From contig JAQVYZ010000061.1 of NCBI GenBank assembly GCA_028708485.1, positions 1 to 6,326 on the forward strand: a DNA stretch of 6,326 nt, read 5' to 3'. Source of the stretch: Caldisericia bacterium. GTDB taxonomy: Bacteria; Caldisericota; Caldisericia; UBA6126. The position numbers and the translations under genes are program-made. Positions 1-6,326 of the stretch are shown in pieces. Positions within the stretch are counted from its first letter, which is position 1; each line of letters begins with the position of its first letter. Under the pieces are notes generated by a model that did not search any database, had not been told where the DNA came from, and worked only from the letters and a program-made list of their open reading frames with translations.

Positions 1-851
1 ATAAAGATAAAGGTAAGATTGCTGAAGCGGTTGAGCAAAGTTATTGGCCAAAATCGGACGAAGATTCGTTACCCGGTTCCGAGTTAGGTGCTATGATCAG
101 TCTATTGGATCGGTGGGATACTTGGATAGGCGTACATTGTATCGGTCTCAATTTATCCTCCTCAGGTGATCCGCTTGGAATCCGAAGAACCGTAAACGGT
201 TTATTGAGTATTTTAGGAACAATACCCGGAACTATCCCTTTGTCTGAATATCTTTGTGTCGGATTGGAAGCCTATCAACAGATTAATGGGATCAGTTTCG
301 ATATAGAGAAAGTGAAAAGCGACTGGAATACTTATTATCTCCAGCGTATGCGTTCACTATTAACCGGCTCCATCCACTTTGGCAAGCATCGATATGATAT
401 CGTACAAGCTGTGCTGAACAATGCAGGTTCATTTCAAATTCAATCACCTCATGAGATGAGTGATAAAGTGAATCTGTTGGAAAAAGAAATCCTGAATCCA
501 GAGCTGAAGGAGCTATACCAGTCCTTTGTCAGGATGCAGAAAATTCTGAACACTTCCTTTCAACCCGGGTCTATCAAGAGGGAGCTGTTGGAGTCGGAAG
601 CTGAAAAGAGGCTTTGGAAAACCGGAGAAAGCGTACAGACGGTGCTGAGTTCTGCTACAGCCCCTGCACAAGTTTTGTCCGCTTTGTTTGAACTTAACAA
701 ACCAATACAGCGATTTTTTGACGAAGTCATGGTAATGGTCGACTCACCCTCTATAAGAGAGAACCGACTCAGGTTATTGTCCTGGTTACTATCGATGATG
801 TCCGACTTTGCTGATTTTTCAAAAATTGTATTTGAGGGAGGAAATGAATAA
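1..851 (+). CDS. glyS: Glycine-tRNA ligase beta subunit, C-terminal part (5' end outside window)
   Basis: This is the last 282 residues of the beta chain of the heterotetrameric bacterial glycyl-tRNA synthetase. The cytoplasmic enzyme charges tRNA-Gly, with the alpha chain (GlyQ) holding the catalytic core and the beta chain supplying tRNA binding. The frame is open from base 3, upstream of the first internal ATG at 93, so the gene enters from the left rather than starting here. Family hallmarks seen, numbered from base 3: the stretch around LLDRWDTWIG; SSGDPLGIRR (residues 53-62), matching the conserved SGDP..LRR motif; RYDIVQAVL; and near the C-terminus FFDEVMVMVD followed by IRENRLRLL (from about residue 238), typical of the DALR-like anticodon-binding domain. 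No frameshift is visible. The stop TAA (849-851) shares its last A with the ppdK ATG, and the ppdK ribosome binding site lies inside the last glyS codons. glyQ is expected just upstream, outside the window. Confidence 0.95.
   Translation, partial: KDKGKIAEAVEQSYWPKSDEDSLPGSELGAMISLLDRWDTWIGVHCIGLNLSSSGDPLGIRRTVNGLLSILGTIPGTIPLSEYLCVGLEAYQQINGISFDIEKVKSDWNTYYLQRMRSLLTGSIHFGKHRYDIVQAVLNNAGSFQIQSPHEMSDKVNLLEKEILNPELKELYQSFVRMQKILNTSFQPGSIKRELLESEAEKRLWKTGESVQTVLSSATAPAQVLSALFELNKPIQRFFDEVMVMVDSPSIRENRLRLLSWLLSMMSDFADFSKIVFEGGNE
835..841 (+). promoter_or_regulatory. Ribosome binding site of ppdK
   Basis: AGGGAGG lies 9 bases before the ATG at 851 and is embedded in the terminal glyS codons. It selects the ATG at 851 over the nearby ATG at 844, which is in another frame and too close to the motif. 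With the TAATG stop/start overlap it implies that ppdK is translated in coupling with glyS on one mRNA. Confidence 0.8.
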
Positions 852-3475
852 TGAAAAAAATGGTGTACCAATTCCACGAAGGAACCAAAGAAATGAAAGC
901 GATCCTGGGAGGCAAAGGGGCCGGACTATCAGAGATGGCCAGAATGGGAATACCGGTTCCACCCGGTTTTACGATCTCTGCCGAAGTTTGTGAGTATTAT
1001 TACCAGCATGAACAGCAATACCCCGAAGAGTTATGGGATGAAATCAAATCTCATCTTACCCAGATAGAGAAAGATACCGGCAAAGCATTCGGGAACCCTC
1101 AGAATCCGTTATTAGTCTCCGTCAGATCCGGCGCAGCGATCAGTATGCCCGGTATGATGGACACGATTCTGAATCTTGGCTTGAATGATGATATTGTGTT
1201 AAAATGGTTATCCGGTACCGGCAATACCCGTTTTGTGTATGATTCTTACCGACGTCTTCTGCAGATGTTTGGCAATGTGGTATACGAGATTGAACATGCT
1301 CAGTTTGAAAAAGTGCTACACCAAGTGAAAGCAGCGAAAGGATATACCCTTGACAACGAACTGCAGATTGAAGATCTGAAACAAGTCATCGCAGGATACG
1401 AACAATTATATATCACCATCAAAGGGAAACCTTTCCCGCAAGACCCGTGGGAACAGCTAACCGATGCCATCGGTGCGGTGATCAAGTCCTGGAATAACAA
1501 CAGGGCAATTGTGTACCGCCGTCTGAATAAAATTGATGGGTTACTGGGTACGGCTGTAAATATTCAGAGCATGGTTTTTGGCAATCGAAACAATCAGTCG
1601 GGCACGGGGGTGTGTTTTACCAGAAATCCCTCTACCGGTGAGAAATTATTATACGGAGAGTTTCTGATCAATGCACAGGGAGAAGATGTCGTCGCCGGCA
1701 TTCGCACTCCCCAGAAAATATCCGAATTAAAGTCCGTCATGCCGGCATGTTATGATCAATTACTTGCTACTTGCGAGAAACTGGAAAACCATTACCGTGA
1801 CATGCAGGACATAGAATTTACGATTGAGGACAACCGGTTGTTTTTGTTGCAGACCAGATCCGGTAAGCGCACAGGGGCTGCTGCCGTGAAAGTAGCGGTT
1901 GATTTGTTTGAAGAAGACAGGATATCCAAGGAAGAGGCTTTGATAAGGGTCCAACCAGACCAATTGAACCAGTTATTGCATCCCCGGTTTGATCCCGTCG
2001 AAAAGGAAAAGGTCGTGGTTTTGGCGAAAGGACTGCCGGCTTCTCCCGGCGCGGCAGTTGGTAAAGTAGTCTTTACGGCACAGAGAGCGGAAGAAGAAGC
2101 CGCTAATAATGTCCCGGTGATCCTTGTCCGAGAAGAAACTTCTCCCGAAGACATTCGCGGAATGAACGTTGCAAAAGGTATTCTCACTGCCAGGGGCGGG
2201 ATGACATCTCATGCGGCTGTGGTGGCAAGAGGGATGGGCAAATGCTGTGTATCGGGCGTGGATAGTATCGTGGTGGATGAAGAAAAAAGAGAATTTCGCA
2301 CAAAATCCGGAACAGTAGTCAAAGAATTTGATACGATCAGTTTGGACGGTACCTCAGGAGAAGTATTCGCTCAAGCCATACCAACCATTACTCCGCACAT
2401 GGGTGAGGATATGACAAAATTACTCGATTGGGCTGACAGCTATCGAAAATTGAAGATCAGGACCAATGCAGATACGCCAAAGGATGCTGAACAAGCCAGA
2501 AAATTCGGAGCTGAAGGGATCGGTTTGTGCAGAACAGAGCATATGTTTTTTGAAGGGGACAGGATTCAGGCAGTCAGGGAGATGATTCTTTCGGATACAC
2601 TTGCTGGCAGAGAAAAAGCGTTAGCGAAGATCCTACCCATGCAAAGAGAAGATTTTATCGGTATTTTCAAAGCGATGAAAGGGTTCCCGGTCACGATCCG
2701 GTTGCTGGATCCGCCTTTGCACGAATTTTTGCCGACAGATGAGGGAGATATCCAGGAATTGGCAACAGAACTTCATATTTCGGTAGATAAGGTGAAGGAT
2801 AAAATACAATCCCTGAAGGAATTCAATCCAATGTTGGGTCATCGCGGGTGTCGGTTAGGCATCACCTTCCCCGAAATTACAACGATGCAAACGCGTGCCA
2901 TCATGGAAGCTGCCTGCTTGGTTTCGAAGCAAGACAACGCTTCCATCGTGCCGGAAATCATGGTGCCGTTGGTTGGCTCCGAAAAAGAGCTTTTGTCGCA
3001 AAAAACGGTGATTGATCTTACCGCTGCGAAGGTTTTTATTGAGCAGGGATTGACGCTTCCCTATCTGGTAGGGACGATGATCGAAGTACCCCGCGCAGCC
3101 CTGACAGCTTATGAAATCGCAGACCAAGCTCAATTCTTCTCTTTTGGTACCAATGACCTGACACAAATGACTTTTGGTTTTTCCCGGGACGATGCCAATA
3201 AATTCCTGCCGTATTACGTAGAACACAAGATTTTACCCGAAGATCCCTTTATTTCCATCGATACCAAAGGAGTAGGAAGGTTGATTAAAATAGCCGCCGA
3301 AGAAGGCAAACAGAGAAGGCCGGATTTAAAGATCGGCATCTGTGGAGAGCATGGAGGAGATCCCGATTCCATAGAGTTTTGTCATCAAGTCGGCTTAAGC
3401 TATGTCAGCTGTTCTCCGTTTCGAGTGCCTATCGCCAGGTTGGCTGCTGCAAGAGCGGCAATTCAATATCCTTAA
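851..3475 (+). CDS. ppdK: Pyruvate, phosphate dikinase
   Basis: A complete 874-residue cytoplasmic PPDK, interconverting ATP + pyruvate + phosphate with AMP + PEP + pyrophosphate. Anaerobes use it either in pyrophosphate-linked glycolysis or to make PEP for gluconeogenesis; the direction here cannot be told. Domains in order: an N-terminal ATP-grasp nucleotide-binding part (about 1-340) with GGKGAGLSEMARMGIPVPPG, Arg92 in RSGAAISMPGMMDT, and Glu322 and Arg336 in the IEF...QTRSGKRTG segment; a swivelling phosphohistidine domain (about 385-510) with GGMTSHAAVVARGMG, in which His454 is the phosphocarrier; and a C-terminal PEP/pyruvate TIM barrel (about 530-874) with LCRTEHMFF, NPMLGHRGCRLG (659-670), FGTNDLTQM (765-773) and catalytic Cys831 in GICGEHGGDP. 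Numbering is almost identical to the Clostridium symbiosum enzyme as I recall it, so all key residues appear intact. Thr452, two residues before His454, is the site that PPDK regulatory proteins (DUF299) phosphorylate in relatives. No such regulator gene is present in the window. The start is fixed by the AGGGAGG motif and the overlap with glyS. Confidence 0.97.
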   Translation: MKKMVYQFHEGTKEMKAILGGKGAGLSEMARMGIPVPPGFTISAEVCEYYYQHEQQYPEELWDEIKSHLTQIEKDTGKAFGNPQNPLLVSVRSGAAISMPGMMDTILNLGLNDDIVLKWLSGTGNTRFVYDSYRRLLQMFGNVVYEIEHAQFEKVLHQVKAAKGYTLDNELQIEDLKQVIAGYEQLYITIKGKPFPQDPWEQLTDAIGAVIKSWNNNRAIVYRRLNKIDGLLGTAVNIQSMVFGNRNNQSGTGVCFTRNPSTGEKLLYGEFLINAQGEDVVAGIRTPQKISELKSVMPACYDQLLATCEKLENHYRDMQDIEFTIEDNRLFLLQTRSGKRTGAAAVKVAVDLFEEDRISKEEALIRVQPDQLNQLLHPRFDPVEKEKVVVLAKGLPASPGAAVGKVVFTAQRAEEEAANNVPVILVREETSPEDIRGMNVAKGILTARGGMTSHAAVVARGMGKCCVSGVDSIVVDEEKREFRTKSGTVVKEFDTISLDGTSGEVFAQAIPTITPHMGEDMTKLLDWADSYRKLKIRTNADTPKDAEQARKFGAEGIGLCRTEHMFFEGDRIQAVREMILSDTLAGREKALAKILPMQREDFIGIFKAMKGFPVTIRLLDPPLHEFLPTDEGDIQELATELHISVDKVKDKIQSLKEFNPMLGHRGCRLGITFPEITTMQTRAIMEAACLVSKQDNASIVPEIMVPLVGSEKELLSQKTVIDLTAAKVFIEQGLTLPYLVGTMIEVPRAALTAYEIADQAQFFSFGTNDLTQMTFGFSRDDANKFLPYYVEHKILPEDPFISIDTKGVGRLIKIAAEEGKQRRPDLKIGICGEHGGDPDSIEFCHQVGLSYVSCSPFRVPIARLAAARAAIQYP

Positions 3476-3488
3476 AACTTGCGAAACC

Positions 3489-3516
3489 GGGTGGGTGGTT
3501 TTCAAACTACCCACCC
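3489..3516 (+). terminator. Strong GC-rich hairpin between ppdK and dnaG (weak terminator candidate)
   Basis: Left arm GGGTGGGTGGTTT (3489-3501) and right arm AAACTACCCACCC (3504-3516) pair over 13 positions with one G-U wobble and a two-base gap; a 12-bp stem with a TTCA loop is physically more likely. It starts 13 bases after the ppdK stop, the usual place for an intrinsic terminator. However, only TTACTATAAT follows rather than a T-run, so termination may be partial or absent. Alternative roles are an mRNA-stabilising 3' end, a processing site separating ppdK from dnaG, or a cis element acting on the overlapping promoter candidate. Confidence 0.5.
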
Positions 3517-3526
3517 TTACTATAAT
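3499..3526 (+). promoter_or_regulatory. Candidate sigma-A promoter for dnaG-rpoD
   Basis: A perfect -10 hexamer TATAAT (3521-3526) has a 4-of-6 match to TTGACA, TTTTCA (3499-3504), 16 bases upstream. The -35 match sits in the loop and inner stem of the inverted repeat. Initiation would be expected near 3532-3534, leaving only about 8-10 bases before the dnaG ATG. That would barely include the GGGG ribosome binding site, so the mRNA would be almost leaderless. No extended -10 TG is present. The perfect -10 is suggestive, but one hexamer in AT-rich DNA can occur by chance. Confidence 0.35.
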
Positions 3527-3541
3527 GGATCGGGGAATCAC

Positions 3542-5287
3542 ATGGATTTGACTTCTTATGTCAACCAATTAAAAGACCAGCTTTCTATTGTAGAGGTGAT
3601 TGGAAAAGTCATCTCTCTGAAAAAAGCCGGTCGGAATTTTGTTGGATTATGCCCGTTTCATGGTGAAAAAACACCTTCCTTTACTGTCAATGACGACAAA
3701 GGGATCTATTTTTGTTTCGGGTGTAAAGCCGGTGGGGATGCTATCCATTTTTATATGAAATACCATCAAGTATCTTTTAAAGAAGCCGTGGAAGCTCTCT
3801 CATCCATAGCGGGATTGCCTGAGTACAGCTGGAGCACGGATGAATCATCTGATTCCAAAGACCAGTACACTTTGATTATGGAAGCAGCCAAATGTTTTTT
3901 CATCGAAAACCTACAAGAAACCACCGATGGGATGAAATATCTTTACCAAAGAGAGATCTCAGAGGAGATCATCCATCAGTACCAGTTAGGTTTTGCTCCG
4001 GCAGACTCAAGGCCTTTGCTGTCTCTTTTTAATTCAAAAAAGCTTGATAAAGAAAAAGGCTGTTACCTTGGATTACTGCATGCAGACAACCAGGGGCAGT
4101 ATTATGCTTATTACCGGGACAGAGTGATTTTTCCGATCATGAATGCATCCGGCAAGACAATTGGCTTTGGGGGACGTTCGATCCATGCCGATCAACAACC
4201 AAAATATGTCAATAGCCCCGACCAGATTTTGTTTCACAAAGGGCAGCAGCTGTACGGATTATTTCAAGCCAAAACGGCTATCCAGCAGGAAGGTAAAGTG
4301 CTGATTGCCGAAGGATATATGGATGTACTGACATTGGTTCAGTACCATTTTCCTTATGCAGTGGCTACGCTGGGTACCGCACTCACCAAGGACCATACAA
4401 AATTGCTATCCCGACTTCATGCTGAAATATTCTTATGTTTTGACCATGACGAAGCAGGGGAGAAAGCCACTGAAAAAGCGATCCAGGTGTTGTTAGGTCA
4501 GGGATTGCATGCCAAAGTGATCGTTTTGGGAGAAGGATACAAGGACCCTGATGAGGTTTTAAAAAAAGGCGGAGAGACGATTTTCAGAGAGTATTTGGAA
4601 AAAGCCGAACCTATGCTGGATTATTTCTGGAATCGAATGAACAGGAAAAAATCTGCTAACAGCGAAGAATTGAAAGACAGAACCAACCAGATGTTTGAAA
4701 TGCTGGCGTATTCCTCTGAAGCCATCCTGCACGATCAGGTGATAAAGAAAATGGCTTATGATCTGCATATTCTTCCTAATATTCTTTGGGATCAATTCCG
4801 GTATAAACATCAGCTTGAGAAAACAGGGTACTTGAAACGCCCCTCGGTTAAACAAGCGAGAGAGTTTGAAGGGTATATCCCCTCTCTTGAAGGGGAAAGG
4901 ATGTTATTAAAAGCGTTATTGGATGATGAGACTGATTGGGGCAAGGCTATCTACTCCTATATACAGGAGGAGGATTTTTCTTCTCTTTTTCATAGAAGGC
5001 TGTTCCATATCCTTAAGGAGTTGTATCCGGAACACCCCTGTAGTAAAATTAACGAATTGTGCCCAGTTGAGATTGAGCAGGATATCATGAGTGGGATAAT
5101 GGAACTTAGCATCCTGGATTCCAGTTTTATCAACAGGATTTCTATAGAGCAAGTGTTGCGAAAAACGAGTGAGAATAAAAAGAGAAAAGTTTCCAGGCAT
5201 ATATTGCAGAAAATCAAGGAAGCGGAAGCAAACGGCGACGATGAAAGTTGCCGTCGTTTAAGAGAGGAGCTAAAGAAAATTGTCTGA
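3542..5287 (+). CDS. dnaG: DNA primase
   Basis: A complete 581-residue primase that makes RNA primers at the replication fork with the DnaB-type helicase; the length is usual for Firmicutes. Domains in order: a CHC2 zinc-binding domain with ligands Cys37, His40, Cys58 and Cys61 (LCPFHGEKTPSF and YFCFGCKAGGD); the RNA polymerase core with YRDRVIFPIMN, IGFGGRSI and PKYVNSPDQILFHKG; the TOPRIM fold with catalytic Glu257 in AEGYMDVLTLV and metal-binding Asp301/Asp303 in CFDHDEAGEKA (His between the aspartates, where many homologues have Ser or Gly); and a C-terminal helical helicase-interaction domain from about 430, beginning near SLEGERMLLKALL. I chose ATG 3542 because its product begins where primases normally begin (MDLTSYVNQLKDQLSIVEVI). 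The in-frame TTG at 3479 would add 21 residues encoded by the hairpin and promoter region that resemble no primase. The ribosome binding site is weak (GGGG, 3532-3535). The 3' end overlaps rpoD by 8 bases. Confidence 0.97.
   Translation: MDLTSYVNQLKDQLSIVEVIGKVISLKKAGRNFVGLCPFHGEKTPSFTVNDDKGIYFCFGCKAGGDAIHFYMKYHQVSFKEAVEALSSIAGLPEYSWSTDESSDSKDQYTLIMEAAKCFFIENLQETTDGMKYLYQREISEEIIHQYQLGFAPADSRPLLSLFNSKKLDKEKGCYLGLLHADNQGQYYAYYRDRVIFPIMNASGKTIGFGGRSIHADQQPKYVNSPDQILFHKGQQLYGLFQAKTAIQQEGKVLIAEGYMDVLTLVQYHFPYAVATLGTALTKDHTKLLSRLHAEIFLCFDHDEAGEKATEKAIQVLLGQGLHAKVIVLGEGYKDPDEVLKKGGETIFREYLEKAEPMLDYFWNRMNRKKSANSEELKDRTNQMFEMLAYSSEAILHDQVIKKMAYDLHILPNILWDQFRYKHQLEKTGYLKRPSVKQAREFEGYIPSLEGERMLLKALLDDETDWGKAIYSYIQEEDFSSLFHRRLFHILKELYPEHPCSKINELCPVEIEQDIMSGIMELSILDSSFINRISIEQVLRKTSENKKRKVSRHILQKIKEAEANGDDESCRRLREELKKIV
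5265..5269 (+). promoter_or_regulatory. Ribosome binding site that decides the rpoD TTG start
   Basis: AGGAG, within GAGAGGAG, lies 10 bases before the TTG at 5280 and inside the last dnaG codons. An in-frame TAA at 5271-5273 closes the rpoD frame just upstream, so TTG 5280 is the first possible start and is the one with a good Shine-Dalgarno sequence. The later GTG (5307) and the first in-frame ATG (5928) have no comparable motif. Confidence 0.75.
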
Positions 5288-6326
5288 TAAGAAAAAGAAA
5301 ACAGAAGTGAAAAAACCTGAACCAATAAAGAACCCCTCTGTTAAAAAGGTGGTACCTACTCAAAAAAAAGAAGTCAGTCAGTCGGCTAAACAGACAAAAC
5401 CAGTTGCAGTCAAGCCTACTGTAAAAACGGTTTCATCCAAGAAAAAACCAGCTGCTTTGGCAGCGAAACCAATTCCCAAATCCCCTGTCAAGCAGACTAA
5501 ACCGATTACAACTGGTCCTGTTACAAAAGCATCTGTACCGAAAAAGAAATCGACTGCTCCTGCCAATACTGTACCTGTTGTCAAAAAAGCCGATAAAAAG
5601 GCAGTCTCCTCACCAAAAAAAGCGAAAACAACAGAAAAAAACACTTCTAAAAAGCCGATCGATCCGGTAAAAATCACCAACCAAGAAAAGAAACCAGCTT
5701 CCACTAAGAAAACAGTATCAGCGAAAAAAGGGAAAGACTCTGCCTCACCGGCAACCAAAACCTCTAAAGGTGCACGTAAGGCGAAACCGGTGGTTAAAAC
5801 AACACAGAAAATTCACTCTAAGAAGACGACGACGGTCAAAACAGGGAAAGGCGTGAAAGAATCTATTATTGAATTCGAAATCGAGTCGATAGAAGAAAAA
5901 ATAGAGATAGAGAAAGATCTTGAGAATATGAATGCAGAGGAGATCATTCTTGACCTGGAGCATGTCGATATATTTGAAGAAAACACAGCGGAATTAGAGG
6001 AGAAGCTTCCTAAAAAAGTCGATCATAAAAAAATGGTAGACCGCTTAAAAGCACTTCCGGAGTTTAACTATTTAATCAAAACGCATGAAGACGGGGATGC
6101 TATCTCATATGATGAAATCATGGATCTGATGGAAGATGTCAATTTAACCCCGGAAGAGATGGACCTGATGTATTCGATGTTGGAAGACCATGGCATAGAC
6201 TATGGAGACAGAGATGCCGTTGAGAAGAGCGAAACAAAAGAAGCGGAAGACTCAGATGAATTCATTTTGGAAGAGGAGGAAGTCGACTTAAAGGACCCGA
6301 TTAAAATGTACCTGAAGGAAATCGGG
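5280..6326 (+). CDS. rpoD: Primary RNA polymerase sigma factor (sigma-70/SigA), N-terminal part with long lysine-rich extension; 3' end outside window
   Basis: The first 349 codons of the housekeeping sigma factor, which directs RNA polymerase to most promoters. Identity rests on position after dnaG and on the last visible residues: DPIKMYLKEIG (339-349) is the start of sigma region 1.2. Before it, about 252-315 resembles region 1.1 of SigA (ISYDEIMDLM, TPEEMDLMYSMLEDHGI), followed by the usual acidic linker. Regions 2-4 are beyond the window. Ahead of region 1.1 lie two unusual segments: residues 1-193, with 55 Lys (about 28%), many Pro/Thr/Ser/Val/Ala, only nine Asp/Glu, one Leu and no aromatic residue or Cys; then residues 194 to about 247, rich in Glu and Ile (EFEIESIEEKIEIEKD). 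The tail contains histone-H1-like SPVK (68-71) and SPKK (111-114). The start is TTG, overlapping the dnaG stop by 8 bases, so translation is probably coupled. The frame has no stop for 1,047 bases. Identity as RpoD is firm; the exact start is very likely but rests on the ribosome binding site. Confidence 0.92.
   Translation, partial: MSDKKKKTEVKKPEPIKNPSVKKVVPTQKKEVSQSAKQTKPVAVKPTVKTVSSKKKPAALAAKPIPKSPVKQTKPITTGPVTKASVPKKKSTAPANTVPVVKKADKKAVSSPKKAKTTEKNTSKKPIDPVKITNQEKKPASTKKTVSAKKGKDSASPATKTSKGARKAKPVVKTTQKIHSKKTTTVKTGKGVKESIIEFEIESIEEKIEIEKDLENMNAEEIILDLEHVDIFEENTAELEEKLPKKVDHKKMVDRLKALPEFNYLIKTHEDGDAISYDEIMDLMEDVNLTPEEMDLMYSMLEDHGIDYGDRDAVEKSETKEAEDSDEFILEEEEVDLKDPIKMYLKEIG
5361..5383 (+). 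repeat. A8 homopolymer next to a three-copy AGTC repeat inside rpoD
   Basis: Bases 5362-5369 are eight consecutive A, and AGTC is repeated three times at 5372-5383, both within codons about 28-35 of rpoD. Such tracts can slip during replication or transcription. Their presence in a lysine-rich coding stretch is expected from composition, and three copies is few, so functional slippage is only a possibility. Confidence 0.5.
5388..5513 (+). repeat. Degenerate repeat in the basic tail of RpoD
   Basis: The sequence coding for KQTKPVAV (from codon 37) recurs as KQTKPITT (from codon 71), 34 codons later, with related DNA (AAACAGACAAAACCAGTT versus AAGCAGACTAAACCGATT). The two copies differ mainly at silent or conservative positions. 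This suggests an old internal duplication in which the protein motif was kept, or convergence from low complexity. Confidence 0.35.

Noticed and set aside
808..993. Short plus-strand frame with ATGs at 808 and 844, spanning the glyS/ppdK junction
   Set aside because: It overlaps conserved coding sequence of both glyS and ppdK in a different frame. The ATG at 844 is only two bases from the AGGGAGG motif, which is properly spaced for 851.
1792..2212. Open frames on the minus strand opposite the centre of ppdK
   Set aside because: They lie opposite highly conserved PPDK residues, have low-complexity Ser/Thr-rich translations, and show no start signals or family motifs.
2855..3226. 123-codon open frame on the minus strand opposite ppdK
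   Set aside because: It is a shadow of the PEP-binding domain coding region, with no ribosome binding site and no recognisable protein.
3487..3498. Possible G-quadruplex (CCGGGTGGGTGG)
   Set aside because: There are too few long G-runs for a stable quadruplex, and the right arm AAACTACCCACCC pairs with it far better as a hairpin.
3479..3541. 21-residue N-terminal extension of primase from TTG 3479
   Set aside because: The extra residues are encoded by the hairpin and promoter-like region, match no primase N-terminus and lack a ribosome binding site. ATG 3542 gives a canonical start.
5378..5758. Long open frame on the minus strand rich in Phe, Val, Gly and Ala
   Set aside because: It is the complement of the lysine- and threonine-rich rpoD frame, whose composition removes stop codons on the other strand. 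It has no ribosome binding site or recognisable motif, and rpoD is clearly the real gene.
1..6326. A defence, mobile or otherwise novel multi-gene system
   Set aside because: All four genes are recognised housekeeping genes on one strand in a classic Firmicutes order. There are no transposase, integrase, CRISPR or tRNA signals and no unexplained gap above 66 bases.

Overview
The window is a contiguous, all-plus-strand housekeeping block: the 3' end of glyS (glycyl-tRNA synthetase beta chain), a complete ppdK (pyruvate, phosphate dikinase), a complete dnaG (primase), and the 5' part of rpoD/sigA (primary sigma factor), which runs off the right edge. The order glyS - (metabolic gene) - dnaG - rpoD is the classic Firmicutes macromolecular-synthesis arrangement (in Bacillus subtilis glyQ-glyS-ccpN-yqfL-dnaG-sigA). 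Together with AGGAG-type ribosome binding sites, AT-rich intergenic DNA and the protein sequences, it points to a low- to moderate-GC Firmicute. A clostridial anaerobe of the Peptococcaceae/Desulfitobacteriaceae kind (Dehalobacter/Desulfitobacterium-like) is the best guess; the genus is inference from gene order and protein style, not from a database match.

Layout: 1-851 glyS C-terminal part; 851-3475 ppdK, whose ATG shares one base with the glyS stop (TAATG); 3476-3541 a 66-base gap holding a strong GC-rich inverted repeat and a perfect TATAAT box; 3542-5287 dnaG; 5280-6326 rpoD, starting at a TTG that overlaps the end of dnaG by 8 bases. glyS-ppdK and dnaG-rpoD therefore look like two translationally coupled pairs, separated by the hairpin/promoter region. 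No RNA genes, insertion sequences, CRISPR arrays or other mobile DNA were seen, and no gene-free stretch exceeds 66 bases.

The genes serve translation (glyS), pyruvate/PEP interconversion (ppdK), replication priming (dnaG) and promoter recognition (rpoD). The one striking feature is the rpoD product. Before its recognisable region 1.1 and region 1.2 it carries an approximately 193-residue, lysine-rich (55 Lys by hand count), aromatic-free, histone-H1-like tail, followed immediately by a glutamate-rich segment. Everything else is conventional, and I found no evidence of a novel multi-gene system.
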